Assembly (NCBI RefSeq): GCF_022682495.2
Contig: NC_071396.1
Location: 60,157,159-60,221,158 of the forward strand
Direction of reading: 5' to 3'
DNA: 64,000 bases
From: Desmodus rotundus
Taxonomy: Eukaryota; Chordata; Mammalia; Chiroptera; Phyllostomidae
Part shown: positions 37,001-48,939 of the stretch, in pieces
Layout of the letters: every line of letters begins with the position of its first letter
Position numbering within the stretch: the first letter of the stretch is position 1
Notes under the pieces: model-generated
Database searches by the model: none
What the model was told of the DNA's origin: nothing
What the model saw: the letters and a program-made list of their open reading frames with translations, nothing else
Made by a program: the position numbers and the translations under genes

Positions 37001-39980
37001 TAAAATGTGCATTGTCTTCAGTGGTTCTACCCCTGCAAGTTTATTCTAAAGAAGGACATGAAGGGAGTAAGGAACTACCTGTTTTGGCCTCCCTATGTGT
37101 TGAGTGTTTCTATGTATTCAATGTCCTCAAAGAAGAAATGGGTAGTAACCTAAATGTTTGCCAACAAAGGAACAGCTTAGAAGTATTCTCTATGTGAAAT
37201 TATTCCAGAAGCATTAGAAACAATCACAGGGCCCATTTAGCAACATGGGGCACATGCACCAGGCATTGAAGAGCAGCTAACCATACCCTCGATCGTCCTC
37301 ATGCCATGAGCACAATTAACAAGAATCAACATATGGTTGAAGCCTCCTAAAAACAGGTGGTCAGGGGTCAACCAGCCTCCTAGGAAGTGAATTGCTCACT
37401 CTCACAGACCACATGGAAAAGGGCTATGTCCTAGGGGTGAAGGGGCAACAGGAGAGAAGGAGCCTGAGCCACCCCCAGTGGCTCCATGGAGCAGCCTTCC
37501 CACCAGTTCTGCCTATCTTTCTCTGGACAAGAGAGACCACCTTAACCTTGCTGAAGATGCCATTACTGAGCCTTTGTCACAGGCAGCCTCACCTGTATCC
37601 TAGTGAGAGAGCTATGGCATCACTGGCAAAATCAGTGCCCTGATATCTGGGACCACTGACCTCTCAGAGTGTTTTGGTGACACAATGTGAGCAGCCCAGG
37701 GCCTTGCCTTTACTCCAAGGCCATTTGGCCAGTTGCTGAAATCAGCAGATACAATTGGCTGCAATTCTGAAACTGAATAAGGCATGAAGTAGTGTTGTTA
37801 TAAAAACAAAACAAAACAGGGATTTTATTTTAGCGAAATTTTAAGCCATGGAACTGTGCGTCCCAGGAAACTGCCTGGATGGCAAAGTCACAAAATAAAA
37901 CTGAAAAATAAAACAAAACAAATGAAAACAAACCAATATCATAACTACAAAACTCTGATAAACATTTTCTTGACCACTCCCCCCACTAAATCCCTAAAAA
38001 GCAAAAAAGCATTGACACTTGTCTTAAACAAGTCTTTGTAACCCAATCCTCCTTTGTCATGTCCATCTTGGGAAGGGTGCTGACCAGTACTACCCAGTTC
38101 TGAGAGACTGGAACACTGAAAAATATAAGACAATTGTCAATAAATTAAAACGTCATGTGATCCTCATTTCACACTCTTAATCCCTTTAGGAACTGGTTTT
38201 AAAAGAAAAATAACAGGTCTGCAGAGGGTGCCAGATTGTGAACCCACCTGGGTACCCTCATGCCTTGTCCAGCTCTTTTTGTAAGACCCTGTCTTTCTCA
38301 GGTCATCCCATGGCCCAACCAGGACCACACCACTGGGGGCAGGCAGTAAGTCTGATCTGTGAGGAGACACGTTCTGGTGCAGCCAGAGGGGAAACAAGAC
38401 AGAGGAGGGCCAGAGCAGAAGGAGTGCCCCAAGGCTGGTGAGGTGAGGATCAAGAAGCTCTTCCAGTGTGTGCAGGCCTGGGCTGTGGGTCCTGCATTCA
38501 TGGCAGAGGTGAGGGCTATTGTGGTCAGGGTAGAGCTGAGCATGTGACGTTGTGTGCATGCAAACTCAGATTGCACAGGAGATATCCAATGGGGAGCGAG
38601 GCTGTGGAATGCCTGCCCCAAACAAAAGAGTGACAAGTGTCAGCACTCAGGAGGCTCTGAAGGGATGATGGCTGATGGTGTGATGGCAAAAGGAGACTTC
38701 TAATTATGATGCATCTAGAGTGTGACATCTGGATGGGGGTTAACTTTTAGCAAACAAGACATATCAGAGGCTGTGTGGGTGCTGAGTAAGCTCAGCACAA
38801 AGATGTGTTATGGAAGCAAATGCCTGACAACTGAGCATGAAATGGCATGTAACAAACATGGTGTGTACATAGCTTTGGAGGGAGTATATGTGTAACAGAG
38901 ATTTGTAAGAAAGATGGCAGCCCCTGGGTGTGCTGACAGGACCAGCCCCTCTCTCCTTAAGCCTAGCTCAGTATTGTAGGGCTGTGGTCCAGGGTGTCCT
39001 GGTAATCGTCCAGGCCCCAGGTTTTCTACATCCCTCCGGGGGGGGAGGGCGAGGCTTCATGTGGGGCTCAGTGACAGCCTCTTCCTAGGACCACAATAGT
39101 TGGCTGCTGCTGACCCACACTGAGAGAACCTATGAACATAATCTGGGGAGGCTCTGAGAGGATCATACTGAAGGATTTTGGCAGGCTCCTGAGAAGGAGG
39201 GAACAAAGGACCAGCCTGGAGGAGAGCATCGTAAGGAGGGGAATACCATAGCAAAGGCTGGGGCATGAATGTGGCTAAGAGGCCAGTCTCTGACCAGCCT
39301 GGCCACCACAGGCCAGCAAGGCACTCACAGGTCCTCACCATAGCTTGTGGAAGCACCACAGCTGGCTTGGCCTCATCATTGCCAAGCTGCCCTTCCTCAT
39401 TTGTATTCTGACTGCTGCTTTTCAAAACTTCAAGCATACCCTGCCCTGTTCTTCCCAAAGTTCTGGCATTTTTATTTATCATCCAAAGACATTGAGAAGG
39501 GCCATAATATATTCAACTAGTCACTAAGGAGACATTCAGTTCCTCCTAAGGGACTCCCATAGCTGGCTGTCTCCCCAAAGCTAGAAGTGTGGATCCTCAC
39601 TGTCAAGCACCCAGCACATGCTGCAAACCACACATGCACATACACGAATGGGAGGCAGCCCAAAGCCCAAGGCTCCACTGAGCTGGCTTGGGCTTTAATC
39701 TTTGGCCCAGGCAGAGAGAAGGGTTACATTTTCCTCAAGTTGTGACTGTTTTCCTCAATCCTACAATTTAGCACCCTCCCCATGATGCAACCCTGCCATA
39801 CACTATTCCCCATGTAGCTCCTCACACCTGTGTGCTGCTGTGAAGGTAATCAATCTCTCTTATCTGATTTTCATAACCACCTGGTATTCTTAGGCCATTT
39901 GGTAACAGGGGAAACTGACAGAGACTCAGTGAGATGCCAAGATCAGACAGTCCCACACCCCAGAGCAAATGGTGAAACTC
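37001..39980. other. Non-coding stretch, nothing recognised
   Basis: Downstream flank of CHST13. It contains A-rich text (37800-37950), a G run (39037-39046), and several ORFs up to 141 codons (minus strand 39057-39482) without recognisable domains. Nothing here can be assigned. Confidence 0.4.
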
Positions 39981-40007
39981 CAAACTGTCAGAAAGTAACA
40001 TAACACA

Positions 40008-40013
40008 TTTATT
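40008..40013 (-). promoter_or_regulatory. Candidate CHST13 polyadenylation signal
   Basis: AATAAA on the minus strand, about 690 nt after the CHST13 stop. A GT-rich segment (GGGGTGTGGG on the minus strand near 39953-39964) lies about 45 nt further on, as in mammalian poly(A) sites. The stretch 40014-40701 would be the 3' UTR. This is inferred from spacing only. Confidence 0.4.
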
Positions 40014-40701
40014 TCAATTATTGATATAAGAGCTCCCCCGTTCATCAAAGTTCTACAACACTTGCCATCATATTGCATCCTGGGCTCTGTGGGCACACAG
40101 AGACAACTTAGCATCTGGCCAGGGCCAAGCCAGCAAGAGGAAAGGTGGCCCTGCTCTGTGATTGGCAGAGTGAAGGCAGCTTACAGCTGGCTCTGTGCCA
40201 TGCCCATGGGTAAGGATGGTCCCAACCTGAGTCCTGCAGGGAAGGGCTTCTCTCCTTGGCTAGGGCTGTCCTTAACAGGGTGGGTGAGGTGGGGAGGGTA
40301 CTGGGATGGGCCACAGGCTGCCTTGAGCCAGCATTCTGCTCTGTCGCATCATGGACAGGTTCAAGGACAGAGCTGACAAAAAAAAAAAAGCCTCTTTGCA
40401 ACTTAAAACACTATCATCCAGTCCTCACCTACCCAAGGATCATGGGGAAGCATCTGCAAGCTAGAGCAGTTAGAGGAAGCAAGCATCAAGCGATGGGCAG
40501 GGCAGGTGGCTACCACACAGTTGTACAGCACCTAAGGTAGGCTGCATCCAAACCCAGCCGGGTGTGATGCCAGCCCAATGCAGTGGTTGTGAGAGTGGGG
40601 TACCCTGGACCCATCAGAACTCACATTCTCAATGCCTCCCAAACTCCAGCCCTGACCTCGGAGACTTCGCAGTGTACCAGGCCCCACAGGGGCACTGAAG
40701 G

Positions 40702-41547
40702 CTAGTGCAGCCGCAGGTAGGAGGGCGCAGAGTAGTTGAAGAGCAGAAAGTCCATCCTGTAGAGATCAAAGAGGCGCCGCTGGTAGAAGGGGCTGATGTC
40801 CTGGAAGAGGTGAATGGCCTTGTCGTGCATGGTGGCTGCCTTGGCACGGGATGGTGGTGCAGGGAATCGCAGGTTGGGTGTGCCCACCAGGCCCAGCACA
40901 AAGGCCGCATCCTCTGCCAGGGTCTCAAACTTGCCCACAACATCGTAGCGCAGGCGACACGGGTGGCAGAGCGCGTGGGCACGCTCCCAGTGCTCATTGA
41001 AAGGTTCGTCACGGCGCGTGCGTGGGTCCAGCAAGTAGGCTAGGAACTCAGTGAAACGCACGTCATGGCCACGGGCCAGCGCCTCAGGGTGTGGGCGGGG
41101 CCGAAGGCGCCTCACGATGCGCGTGCCATAATGCCGCTGGAAGGCGGCGCTGTAGGGCTGCGCGAACTTGTTGTGGTAGGCTGAGGCTAGTCGCTCAAAA
41201 GGCTCCCGCACGAAGAGGAAGGCCAAGTAGTTGCGCAGGCGCCAGTTGATCTCGTTTGGGCCAAAGTCGGCCAGAGAGGGCAGGCGGCCTGGCGCATGCG
41301 CCTCGTGCGCGGGGATGGCTTGGGGGTCCTGGCCCCGGGGACTGCTCAGTGCCAGCATCACACGCTTCCAGTTGGTGCAGGCCACTTTAGGCACATAGCA
41401 GTAGAGTAGGCCGTGTGCATCGTCCACCAGCACGTGGCGCAGGTCCTTGGGCTGCAGCAGGCGCTGCCGGCGTGTGTGGCGGCTGCAGGCACGGCGCAGC
41501 AGACTGCGCCGCTCTCGATGTACCTCAGCCAGGGCTGAGCTTGGACC
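40702..41547 (-). CDS. CHST13: CHST13 terminal coding exon (chondroitin 4-O-sulfotransferase 3)
   Basis: The enzyme transfers sulfate from PAPS to O-4 of N-acetylgalactosamine in chondroitin, in the Golgi. This exon encodes 281 residues and the stop. A splice acceptor ends at CCACAG before 41547, and the reading frame enters in phase 0. The PAPS 5'-phosphosulfate loop [10 protein letters not shown] is at exon residues 53-62 and the 3'-phosphate motif [11 protein letters not shown] at 114-124. The exon ends in [21 protein letters not shown], with an N-glycosylation sequon NYS. This is the HNK-1/C4ST sulfotransferase family. CHST11 and CHST12 are related, but the [17 protein letters not shown] segment and the short N-terminus fit CHST13. 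The frame is intact and CpG-rich, so the gene looks functional. Confidence 0.93.
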   Translation of the reverse strand, partial: GPSSALAEVHRERRSLLRRACSRHTRRQRLLQPKDLRHVLVDDAHGLLYCYVPKVACTNWKRVMLALSSPRGQDPQAIPAHEAHAPGRLPSLADFGPNEINWRLRNYLAFLFVREPFERLASAYHNKFAQPYSAAFQRHYGTRIVRRLRPRPHPEALARGHDVRFTEFLAYLLDPRTRRDEPFNEHWERAHALCHPCRLRYDVVGKFETLAEDAAFVLGLVGTPNLRFPAPPSRAKAATMHDKAIHLFQDISPFYQRRLFDLYRMDFLLFNYSAPSYLRLH

Positions 41548-42474
41548 CTGTGGACGACAGGGGTCGGAGTCAGGGCTGCTGCCCAATGACGTGTGTTAGC
41601 CAGGGCTAGGCAGCAGATGGGGGTCCTTGATTGGGACCCCAGTGCTGCCACTGATCACTGTGTATGATTAGGGGCCCAGGCTTTTGTCTGGGACCTGGAT
41701 TGGGGGGTGGGCGGGGGGGATGAATCTAACTTTGCAGAGGTATATGAAACGATGTGACTAATCATTTGTTGGACTTTCAGGTCTGAGGAGGTCCTGATAA
41801 CGAACAAGAAATCGTCAGAGTAAGCCTGATAAAGAGGTATGACTTCAAAGTACCCACCGCGAGCGCAAACTGAGTATCTGCTGTTTACTAGAAGTATAGT
41901 GTCCAAGAATGGTGGCTTTAATTCCATATAAATAGAGTTGAAAATGCAGCTACTTTCAGGCTATTGGGATATTTTTTGTTTAATAATAAAATTAGTTAAT
42001 TCTATATTTATGAATTGGCATGTTCCCTTGGGTCTTGATTTCTTTATCCCACCCAGTCCTCTTCCTCCTCACACCCACCGCCCCACAACAAATTCTAATG
42101 TCAGTACTTGGGCAGGGAGCCTGCCCTCTCTAAGTGTGTTACTCCTCTGTGAAATAATAACATCCAGCATTCATCTTGTACTTATTGTGTACTAGGCACC
42201 TCACTATGACCTTTACAACTCCATGAATTGGGTACTATAAGGAGGTCCCTTGGGCCCAGCCCTTCCTATCCCTCCTCAGCCATACCAACACCCAGGCCAG
42301 TACTTCCAGCAATCCCCCTTCCTTTTGTCAAGGTTTTTTCTGCCCTCAACAGGGTTTTCACCTCCAATAGTAACACTCCAACCCCCCTGCCCCTCTCTTT
42401 GGTGTTTTTTTTAGTCTGAGTTCTTAGAAAAAAGTGTTTTTAATTTCCAAAAATTGCTTTAAAAGCCTTTAGGT

Positions 42475-43150
42475 AATAAGACAATAAATATTGGTGAGGA
42501 TGTGGGAAAGTGGAATCTTATTCATTGCTGGTGAGAAAGTAAAATGTTATAGATGTTGTAGAAAGCCATTTGGCAGCTCTCAAAAAAAGTAAACATATGA
42601 TCCAGCAATTCCACTTCTAGGTATATACCTAAAGTAACTGAAAACATAAGTTACACAAAAGCTTGTGCACAAATGTTTATAGCAATATTATTCGTAATAG
42701 CCAAAGAGTGGAAACAACCCAAAGTCCATCAACTGGTGAGTAGATAAATAGTATATATGTGTCTATCCATACAATGGAATATTATTCAGTAATAAAAAGG
42801 AATGAAGTTCTGATACATTATAAAACATGGATGAACCTTGAAAATATTATGCACACTAAGTAAAAGAAGCCAGACATAAAAGGCCACATGTATGATTCCA
42901 TTTACAAAAAATGCCCAGAATAGATCCATCGAGACAGAAAGTAAATTGGTGGTTGTCAGGGGCTGGGAGTAGAGAAAATGGGGAGTGACTGCTAATACGT
43001 ACTGGGTTTCTTTTTGGACTGAGGAAAATGTTCTGAAATTAGATGGTGGTGATGGTTGTGCTTCCTTGTAACTATACTAAAACCACTGAATTGTACACTT
43101 TAGAAGAATGAATTCTGTGGTATGTGAGTTATTTCTTAATTAAGAAAAAG
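42475..43150 (+). mobile_element. Old LINE-1 3' end
   Basis: An L1 3' segment starting in the ORF2 C-terminal region (TGGTGAGGATGTGG near 42491) and carrying ATCCAGCAATTCCACTTCT, AATAGCCAAAGAGTGG and TACAATGGAATATTATTCAG blocks. It ends near the TTGTACACTTTAGAA block (43094). No open frame survives. It lies inside the CHST13 intron. Confidence 0.75.
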
Positions 43151-43400
43151 CCTTCAGAATATTTCCATTTCAGAGAATGCCAAAGCAGCATCTGAAATAA
43201 AAGGACACTATACACTCTGTGCCTGCATAAGAATGTCTGACATTGTTGGGCGGGGGGCAGAATAGACTGCATGTGTGGGCATATGTGTGTGTGCCTTTAA
43301 AAATATCCTGCAGACATCCAAGATACTTTAAGTGCAAAAAGTTAAAGAAAGAACAGGACTTAGCATGACATAGTTGGGTTTAGAAAAGGTAGTGAAAGTG

Positions 43401-43577
43401 TCCTGGCCAGGTAGCTCAGATGGTTAGACCATCATCCCAATATGCCAGGGTTGTCGGTTTGATCCCTGGTAAGGACAAGAATGAACCAATGAATAAGTGG
43501 AACAACAAATCAATGTTTCTCTCTCTCTGTCTCCCTTCCTTCCCTTCTCTCTAAAATCAATTTAAAAAAATTTTAAA
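43401..43577 (+). mobile_element. VES-related tRNA-derived SINE (older)
   Basis: The tRNA-like head has an A-box-like TAGCTCAGATGG (43412) and a B-box-like GGTTTGATCC (43456-43465). The body then contains a CT-rich block and an A-rich tail. A diverged GTAGTGAAA / GTAGAGTGAAA pair flanks it. It lies 30 bp from the next SINE, same orientation. The head differs from the second copy. Confidence 0.75.
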
Positions 43578-43607
43578 GGGTAGAGTGAAATAAAAAATCA
43601 TGTTTCA

Positions 43608-43818
43608 GGCCCTGGCTGGTGTAGCTCAGTGGATTGAGTGTGGGCCTGTGAAACAAAGGGTCACTGGTTCGATTCCCAGTCAGGGCACATGCCTGGCTTG
43701 TGGACCAGGTCCCCAGTAGGGGGCATGCAAGAGGCAACCACGCATTGATATTTCTTTCTCTTCCTCTCTTTCTCTCTCCCTTCCCTTTTTCTCTAAAAAT
43801 AAATAAATTCTAAAAAAA
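43608..43818 (+). mobile_element. VES-type bat SINE
   Basis: Full-length tRNA-derived SINE of about 211 bp. The CCTGGCTGGTGTAGCTCAGT head, B box GGTTCGATTCC (43668-43678) and CAGGGCACATGCC segment are followed by a CT-rich block and A tail. The exact 8-bp duplication ATGTTTCA flanks it (43600-43607 and 43819-43826). Known in vespertilionid and related bats, this is the strongest taxonomic marker in the window. Confidence 0.88.
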
Positions 43819-44984
43819 ATGTTTCAAAAAGGATGAATTGTGGGTAGTCTCTCTTTTAGATATATGCTGAAATAATCACAGGGTCAACAAGGCTGGGATC
43901 TGCTTCAAAAAAACAGGTAAAAGTTGAGGGGTCAGGATGAAACAAGAATGGATAAGAATTAATCATTGTTCAGAGTGGGTGATGAGAATGTGGGTATTCA
44001 TCGTACTATTCTCTCTACTTCTGCATATGTTTGAATTTTTCAAAATGAAAGGTTAAAATTGAGAGAACAACAACATATGTACCTGTAGGTGAGATTTTGA
44101 AAAAGTAACATAAGCACATGATAGAGCATTTGATGCTACATACATGCCCAGAACATGCCTAGAATGACTCACAGGGAACTCGTTGATTCCAGGGGTAATA
44201 GGAGGCCAGTGTGGGAAGGAGAGGTGCTCTTCACTGTAAACTCTTTGGGAGTGTAGAATGCCCTATAGTGCTTAATTACCTTTTCAAAAATATTACTGTG
44301 GGGGTGGTTGCCAAGTTCAGACATGGCTGTAGGGGGCCTAAGGGCACTTAGAGGATTGCATTCCCACCCTGTAAGGCATTGACTCACAGGATTGGCCTCA
44401 GAAACCTGGCTCCATGTGAATGCCAGGAGTGGACTGTAACCAGGGGCCCCACAGCCAAGCTCTGTGTTCAGCTTCCAGACAACCCAACATGTTTCTTGTG
44501 GCAGGGAGTTTTGGCCATCCACTTATTTGTCAGCTTCCTTCCTTCCTTGCCAGAAAACCTCAACTGTGCTAGGTCATGTAGCCAACCTGAGGAGGAAACT
44601 GTCACACTTTCATTAAATGATGGGTCCAGAGGTGGACATGTGGCCTGTTTCTGGCCAAGGAGATGTAAAGGGGAAGTCTGCTGGATGGCTCCCAGAAAGA
44701 TATTCCTTCAGGAGAAAAAGTAAGAGCTCCTGAAGGAAGAAAACCCTTTGTTTCACCTCTACTCTGCTTAGGATGTTCTCCCGTGAGGAGATGTCAGGGC
44801 CCTGGCATTCATCATACAGCCATGAGGCAATAAGGCTGTAGCAGAAGCCAACATCCACAGGATGTGAGTGGGCAGAGTGTTGCTGCTGTCCATGGGAATG
44901 CCGGTCTCTGAGTATCTCAGGAAGCACACATTGACTATCCTAGTGACTTAATGCAGTCTCAGTCGGCATTTCTGTTGTTTGCAG

Positions 44985-45150
44985 CCCCATGAATACCTAG
45001 ATAGTCAATGCGATCTCTATTTTACAGGTTAGAACACTGAGGCTTAGAGGAAATTAGTGGTCTACAGCTCTCTGGTAAGGAAGCTCCAGCTTGGGTCTCT
45101 TGGGACTCAGAAGTCAGAGCTGTTCCTGCTGGTCTGGAGCTGCATCCAGC
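44985..45150 (-). mobile_element. MIR SINE fragment
   Basis: TATTTTACAGGTTAGAACACTGAGGCTTAGAGG on the plus strand (core near 45019-45050) matches the reverse of the MIR core. It is paired with an opposite-orientation MIR just downstream. Confidence 0.7.
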
Positions 45151-45204
45151 TGCAACACCCTCATCCCTCCCAGCCCAGCTATACTCAACTGCTTGGATCC
45201 TTAG

Positions 45205-45390
45205 TCTGGCTCTAGTCCCTATGACATCTGTGATATTCTCAAGGTCCTTAGCCTCCCTGTTCTTCAGTTTCCTCATCTGTGAACAAGGATAACAACAGCC
45301 CCACCTTATAGGGTAGCTGAGAGGACTAAGCAATTTCACAGAACTAGAGAGCCTGGTACACAGTTAGCACTTCTTGGTCAGATTGTTTTC
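45205..45390 (+). mobile_element. MIR SINE
   Basis: Forward MIR: a TCAGTTTCCTCATCTGTGAA block (45265-45284) followed by an ACCTTATAGGGTAGCTGAGAGGA-like core and a GAGCCTGGTACACAGTTAG end. It is diverged but continuous. Confidence 0.75.
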
Positions 45391-45699
45391 ATCACTATTA
45401 TTTCTCCAATTTCAAGGTAATATGGTTCCAGGGCCTTGACACTCCAGGGTCACTGGGTCCTCAGGCTATGAGGGGGCTGAGCCAGCCCTATTTGTCCCTC
45501 TAAGTCTGTGCAGCTAGCAGAACCAAGGGCCTGATGACAGCCTGGCCTGCCCTCAGCTTGGTGTGTGGCCCAGGGCAAGCCAGTTACCCTCTCTGAACAA
45601 AGGCCTACCCACCTGAAACCCAAGGACATGAGACAGATGAGTTCCATTTGCCTCTTTGGCTTAGTCCTTGAGAATTCAGTGAGCAGCACTTTCTCAGAC

Positions 45700-46140
45700 C
45701 CAGTCTGATCATTTTCTTTGGCTTAAAACCCTCCATGGCTCCCTATAGTCTTTGCCCCACTTGCCAGGCCACATGAGGCCACTGCCTACCCCTGGCTCAC
45801 CTTGCACACCTTCTTCTGTCTTTTGCTCATCTCCAGCTACTTGGCCCCTACTGTTTGCTTCTTAACTCATCCTCTGCACGTCTCAGCTGCAATGTCCCTT
45901 TCTCAGAGAGGGTCTAAACTAGGAATCTCCTGGTAGAGCTCTCATTGTACCTTATACTTTCTCTTTAGATGCCAATCAGTCACAAGTTAGTGGAGTCGGT
46001 GATCAGTTAATGTTTCCTCCCCTGGACTGGACTGTCAGCTGCACAAGGTCAGGAAACCAGCCTGCCTGGTTGTGGCTGGATCCACAGGTTCCTAAGTACA
46101 GTCTGCATACAGCAGGTGCTCAACACATGCTGCCAGAATG
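45700..46140 (+). mobile_element. L2 LINE 3' end
   Basis: Typical L2 3' terminal sequence: AAAACCCTCCATGGCTCCC near 45725, a CTCAGCTGCAATGTCCC block near 45883-45900, then a GACTGTCAGCTGCACAAGG block (46030) and a CAGGTGCTCAACA end (46112). No coding capacity. Confidence 0.7.
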
Positions 46141-46354
46141 GGTGCCCCTGAGTGTGGCTGTTTGGGTGTATGTGAGCCAGGGGTATGGCTCTCAGTGGGG
46201 TACAACTATGTGTGTATTTGGGGCAGTGTGTGGTCCTAGGGGGCCAAAATAGAAGAGAGGTTCATAGACCAGCAAGCTGCCTGGTCCATTGCCTTAGAAC
46301 AGGTGAGGCAGGGGATCCTTCATGTTTCCCTATTGTAGCTGGTACTAAATTTAA

Positions 46355-46480
46355 TTACTGTCTACCCACTAGACTGTTAACTCCCTGAGGGAAGGCACAG
46401 TGTTTGTTTTACTCTCTTTTATATCCGCAGTATGTAGAACTGGCACAGACCAGGCCCAATCTATTGTTGGGAGGATGATG
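46355..46480 (+). mobile_element. L2 3' tail fragment
   Basis: A short L2 end with the AGACTGTTAACTCCCTGAGG and GGAAGGCACAGTGTTTGTTTTA blocks, and a TAGAACTGGCACAGA end. It is a second, separate L2 tail in the same intron. Confidence 0.55.
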
Positions 46481-46702
46481 GACAGGGTTGGGGGTGGGTG
46501 GAGATACCAGCTCTCTCAGCTTGCCCCTGAGATTTTTCCCTTGTCATATCCCTAGGCATTCTAGTTTCTGAACAGAGCCTGGATTTGCAGAGGATGATTC
46601 TCTGTGCCCATGTGGGTTCTAGTCCCAGGACAGCCAGTCTACACTGGGGCTGTCAGGTTCCCATGTCTGGAAGCAGAAGGTAGGGGGGGGTGGTCCACCT
46701 AC

Positions 46703-46785
46703 CTGGTCCAGGTCATAGAGCATCTGCAGGGGACTCCTCCTCTTCCCACCAAGCCAGCCAGAACCCAGGACCCTATTTTTGGAAT
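46703..46785 (-). CDS. CHST13: CHST13 internal coding exon
   Basis: An 83-bp exon on the minus strand. A pyrimidine-poor but canonical acceptor (CTCCACAG) precedes 46785, and the donor CAG|GTAGGT follows 46703. It enters with two bases of a split codon and then encodes 27 residues ending [22 protein letters not shown]. This matches the stem segment before the catalytic domain of CHST13, and the phase (0 at its 3' end) agrees with the next exon at 41547. The upstream exon, which should carry the start codon and the signal-anchor helix, was not found up to 64000. It probably lies further upstream, because intron 1 is long in other mammals. Confidence 0.85.
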
Positions 46786-47512
46786 CTGTGGAGCATAAAG
46801 AGAGAGGTGTTATCACTCCAGCAGACAAACTGGCTTTGGTGTTGGGGTTGGGGGCTTAAGCAACTCACCTAGGGCAGAGGTAATCCATCTCTGAGAATCA
46901 GTTTCCTGATTCTCAGTCTCACCTGCCTCAGGATGGGGGGTGGCAGTGGTGGAATGTGGGGAAATACTGACAGAGCCCCTAATCTATGCATGCTGTCACT
47001 CCTGCTCCTATGTCCTGCCATCTAGAGTTGGAGAGTGCCAGGTGGGAAGGGATGAGAGGAAAGGTGGTACCCAGCTCATAGCACTCTGGCAAAGGCCTGC
47101 CCCTACCCAACCTCACCCTCCTCAATCTGCAATCATCATGGCCTGCTCCTGCCAGCCCCATGACAGAGGAGCCCTGAGGGGCTCAAGAAGTTACTAGTCT
47201 GTCCAGAGAGGGCTAGGCAGTGGTGGATGTGGCACAGCCAGACTGCAGGCTCTCCTACTGACCCACAATGAACTACAGCAGCCTATACTTCCCCTAGCAG
47301 TGTACATGCTTCCTCATGGTATATATAGCTTCAGCTGCTCCTAGACTGGATGCCCCTGAGGGGAGAAATAATATCTGCCTGTATCAGTGCTGAATTCTTC
47401 AATCTTCCTAAACCTATCAAAATCACAGCTTGCTAAGTTTATTATTCACTCAAAATGTGTTTTAAGGACTATCATCTTGAAACTTCCTCCTTTGTCCTGA
47501 AATGTCAAATAG
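46786..47512. other. CHST13 intron 1, unassigned part
   Basis: Nothing recognisable apart from common low-complexity text. Small ORFs here have no domains. This stretch separates the CHST13 exon from the young L1 in the same presumed intron. Confidence 0.4.
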
Positions 47513-48657
47513 TGATGGGAAGATGGCGGTGCGATAGGTGGGAGCAGAGTCCACTTCCCCTCAACACCAGTGAAACACCTAGCTGATATGAGGAGCAGAG
47601 CTAACAGCCAATGGTATTCCAGCATATATGAAGATCGGAGACCAAAGATAGAGGACATTGAAAGATCAGATGGTAAGAAGAGTGCTTAAGGACAATAAGG
47701 TCCCCAGGACCTGCGCAGGGACCAGGGCGGCTGAAGCCCCGGCCCAGGCACAGGGTCTGCTGCAGGATTCTTGGGAGAGAGCCAGGCTGAGCTGTGTGAG
47801 AAGCCAGGTACTTGTTTGGACCAGGGGGGCTTGAATAGGAAGAATTTCTCAAAAAGAAAAAGAACATAGAGGCACTCAGGGGCTAGTTAGAGAACTCTCT
47901 GCAGCAGCCACGTCCTCTGGCGCCCCTCCCCCCTCAGCCCCTGGACTGTTAACGCAGGATAACAAGCCCCAGCACACTCCTGAAGCCCAGTTGCCCGCAC
48001 CCAGATTAGCGGACTGGGGGCCCACAACTGAAACCCCAGCTGGCCGCCCACACCTGAGACCTCAGGTGGGTGTGCACGGGGAGCAGAGGCTAGCTGCCCC
48101 ACGCACAGGCCCAAGGCCACAGACTGGCCAGCCGCGCGACCCAGACCCAAAGCAGCAGATGGTAGATCGCTGATCAATGGCCTGGCTGCCTGCCAGGGAC
48201 CACACCTAAAAGTACAAGTTCTGAACAACTTCTACCTAGCCCCTGCTCACGGAGCCCTGCAGGGCCTACTGGCTCTCTAGGATGAAGGCAGAACACCCAG
48301 CAGAGGGTTGCTGCAGGGCTAGGGGAGACTGCATTCCCCAGAAAGAATTCACCCAGTAGGGGGCTGAACTACTCCATAGCAGCACCAACAGCCCCTAGCA
48401 TCTAAGACAGCAAAGAGCAAGAAGGGGAGTGTGAGTTGCCCCTAACTGGTGCAATTCAAGGACAGCACAACTGGTGAACTAAAGGCATAGTGGGGAGCAG
48501 AAGGTCCCTGAGGAACTAGACTGGAGGCTGAACAACAGGGAAGCCTGTGGCTCAGGAAGGGAGAAAAGTGAAACCAATCCTTCCAACCACCCCCTCCCGT
48601 TCCACAGAAAGGAAGACCAGCAGAACTAACCTGACCAGTTTAAAGCCAGCAGAAGAA

Positions 48658-48939
48658 TTTTTTTTTTTTCTTTCTTTCCTCCTTTCCCCCTGAGTTCCTT
48701 CTTCCTTTCTGTCCTTCTGTCTTTTTTTTATTCCTTCTTCCTTCCATCCTTTACCTTTTTTATTCCTTCTTCCTGCCTTCTTTTATTTATTCTTTTGTTT
48801 TAATTTTTGTTAAAATTCCTTCTTATCTTGCCTCTGATCTTTCTTTATTCCTTCTTCCTTCCTTCCTTTCCTTTTCTATTCCTTTTTTCCCTCCTTCCGT
48901 TTCCTTTTTTCCCCCCTTTCTCTTTTTCCCACAGGTGAG
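48658..48939 (+). promoter_or_regulatory. Polypyrimidine block ending in splice-like CAG
   Basis: About 270 bases, almost all C and T, run up to a TTTTTCCCACAG (end 48934), which is an ideal 3' splice site. The same point continues GTGAG (48935-48939), a 5' splice consensus. ORF1 begins about 210 bp further on. Copy A lacks the block. Its effect on L1 RNA is unknown. Confidence 0.6.

Larger units (their letters stand above)
41548..46702 (-). other. CHST13: CHST13 intron
   Basis: A 5.2 kb intron with a GTAGGT donor (46702-46697) and a CCACAG acceptor (41553-41548). It holds an old L1 3' end, two VES SINEs, two MIRs and two L2 fragments, but no young L1. A G-rich tract (41700-41720) sits close to the acceptor. 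Confidence 0.85.

Noticed and set aside
39057..39482. 141-codon minus-strand frame downstream of CHST13
   Set aside because: No recognisable domain, lies beyond the likely poly(A) site, and codon use is not gene-like. Kept as unassigned sequence.
31800..40000. C3orf22, expected next to CHST13 by human gene order
   Set aside because: No open segment on the plus strand resembles it as far as I can recall. It may lie outside or be lost.
40705..41043. 112-codon plus-strand frame
   Set aside because: It is the antisense of the GC-rich CHST13 catalytic exon.
43401..43818. tRNA genes, suggested by A- and B-box matches
   Set aside because: The sequences continue into SINE bodies with pyrimidine blocks and A tails and do not fold as intact tRNAs.
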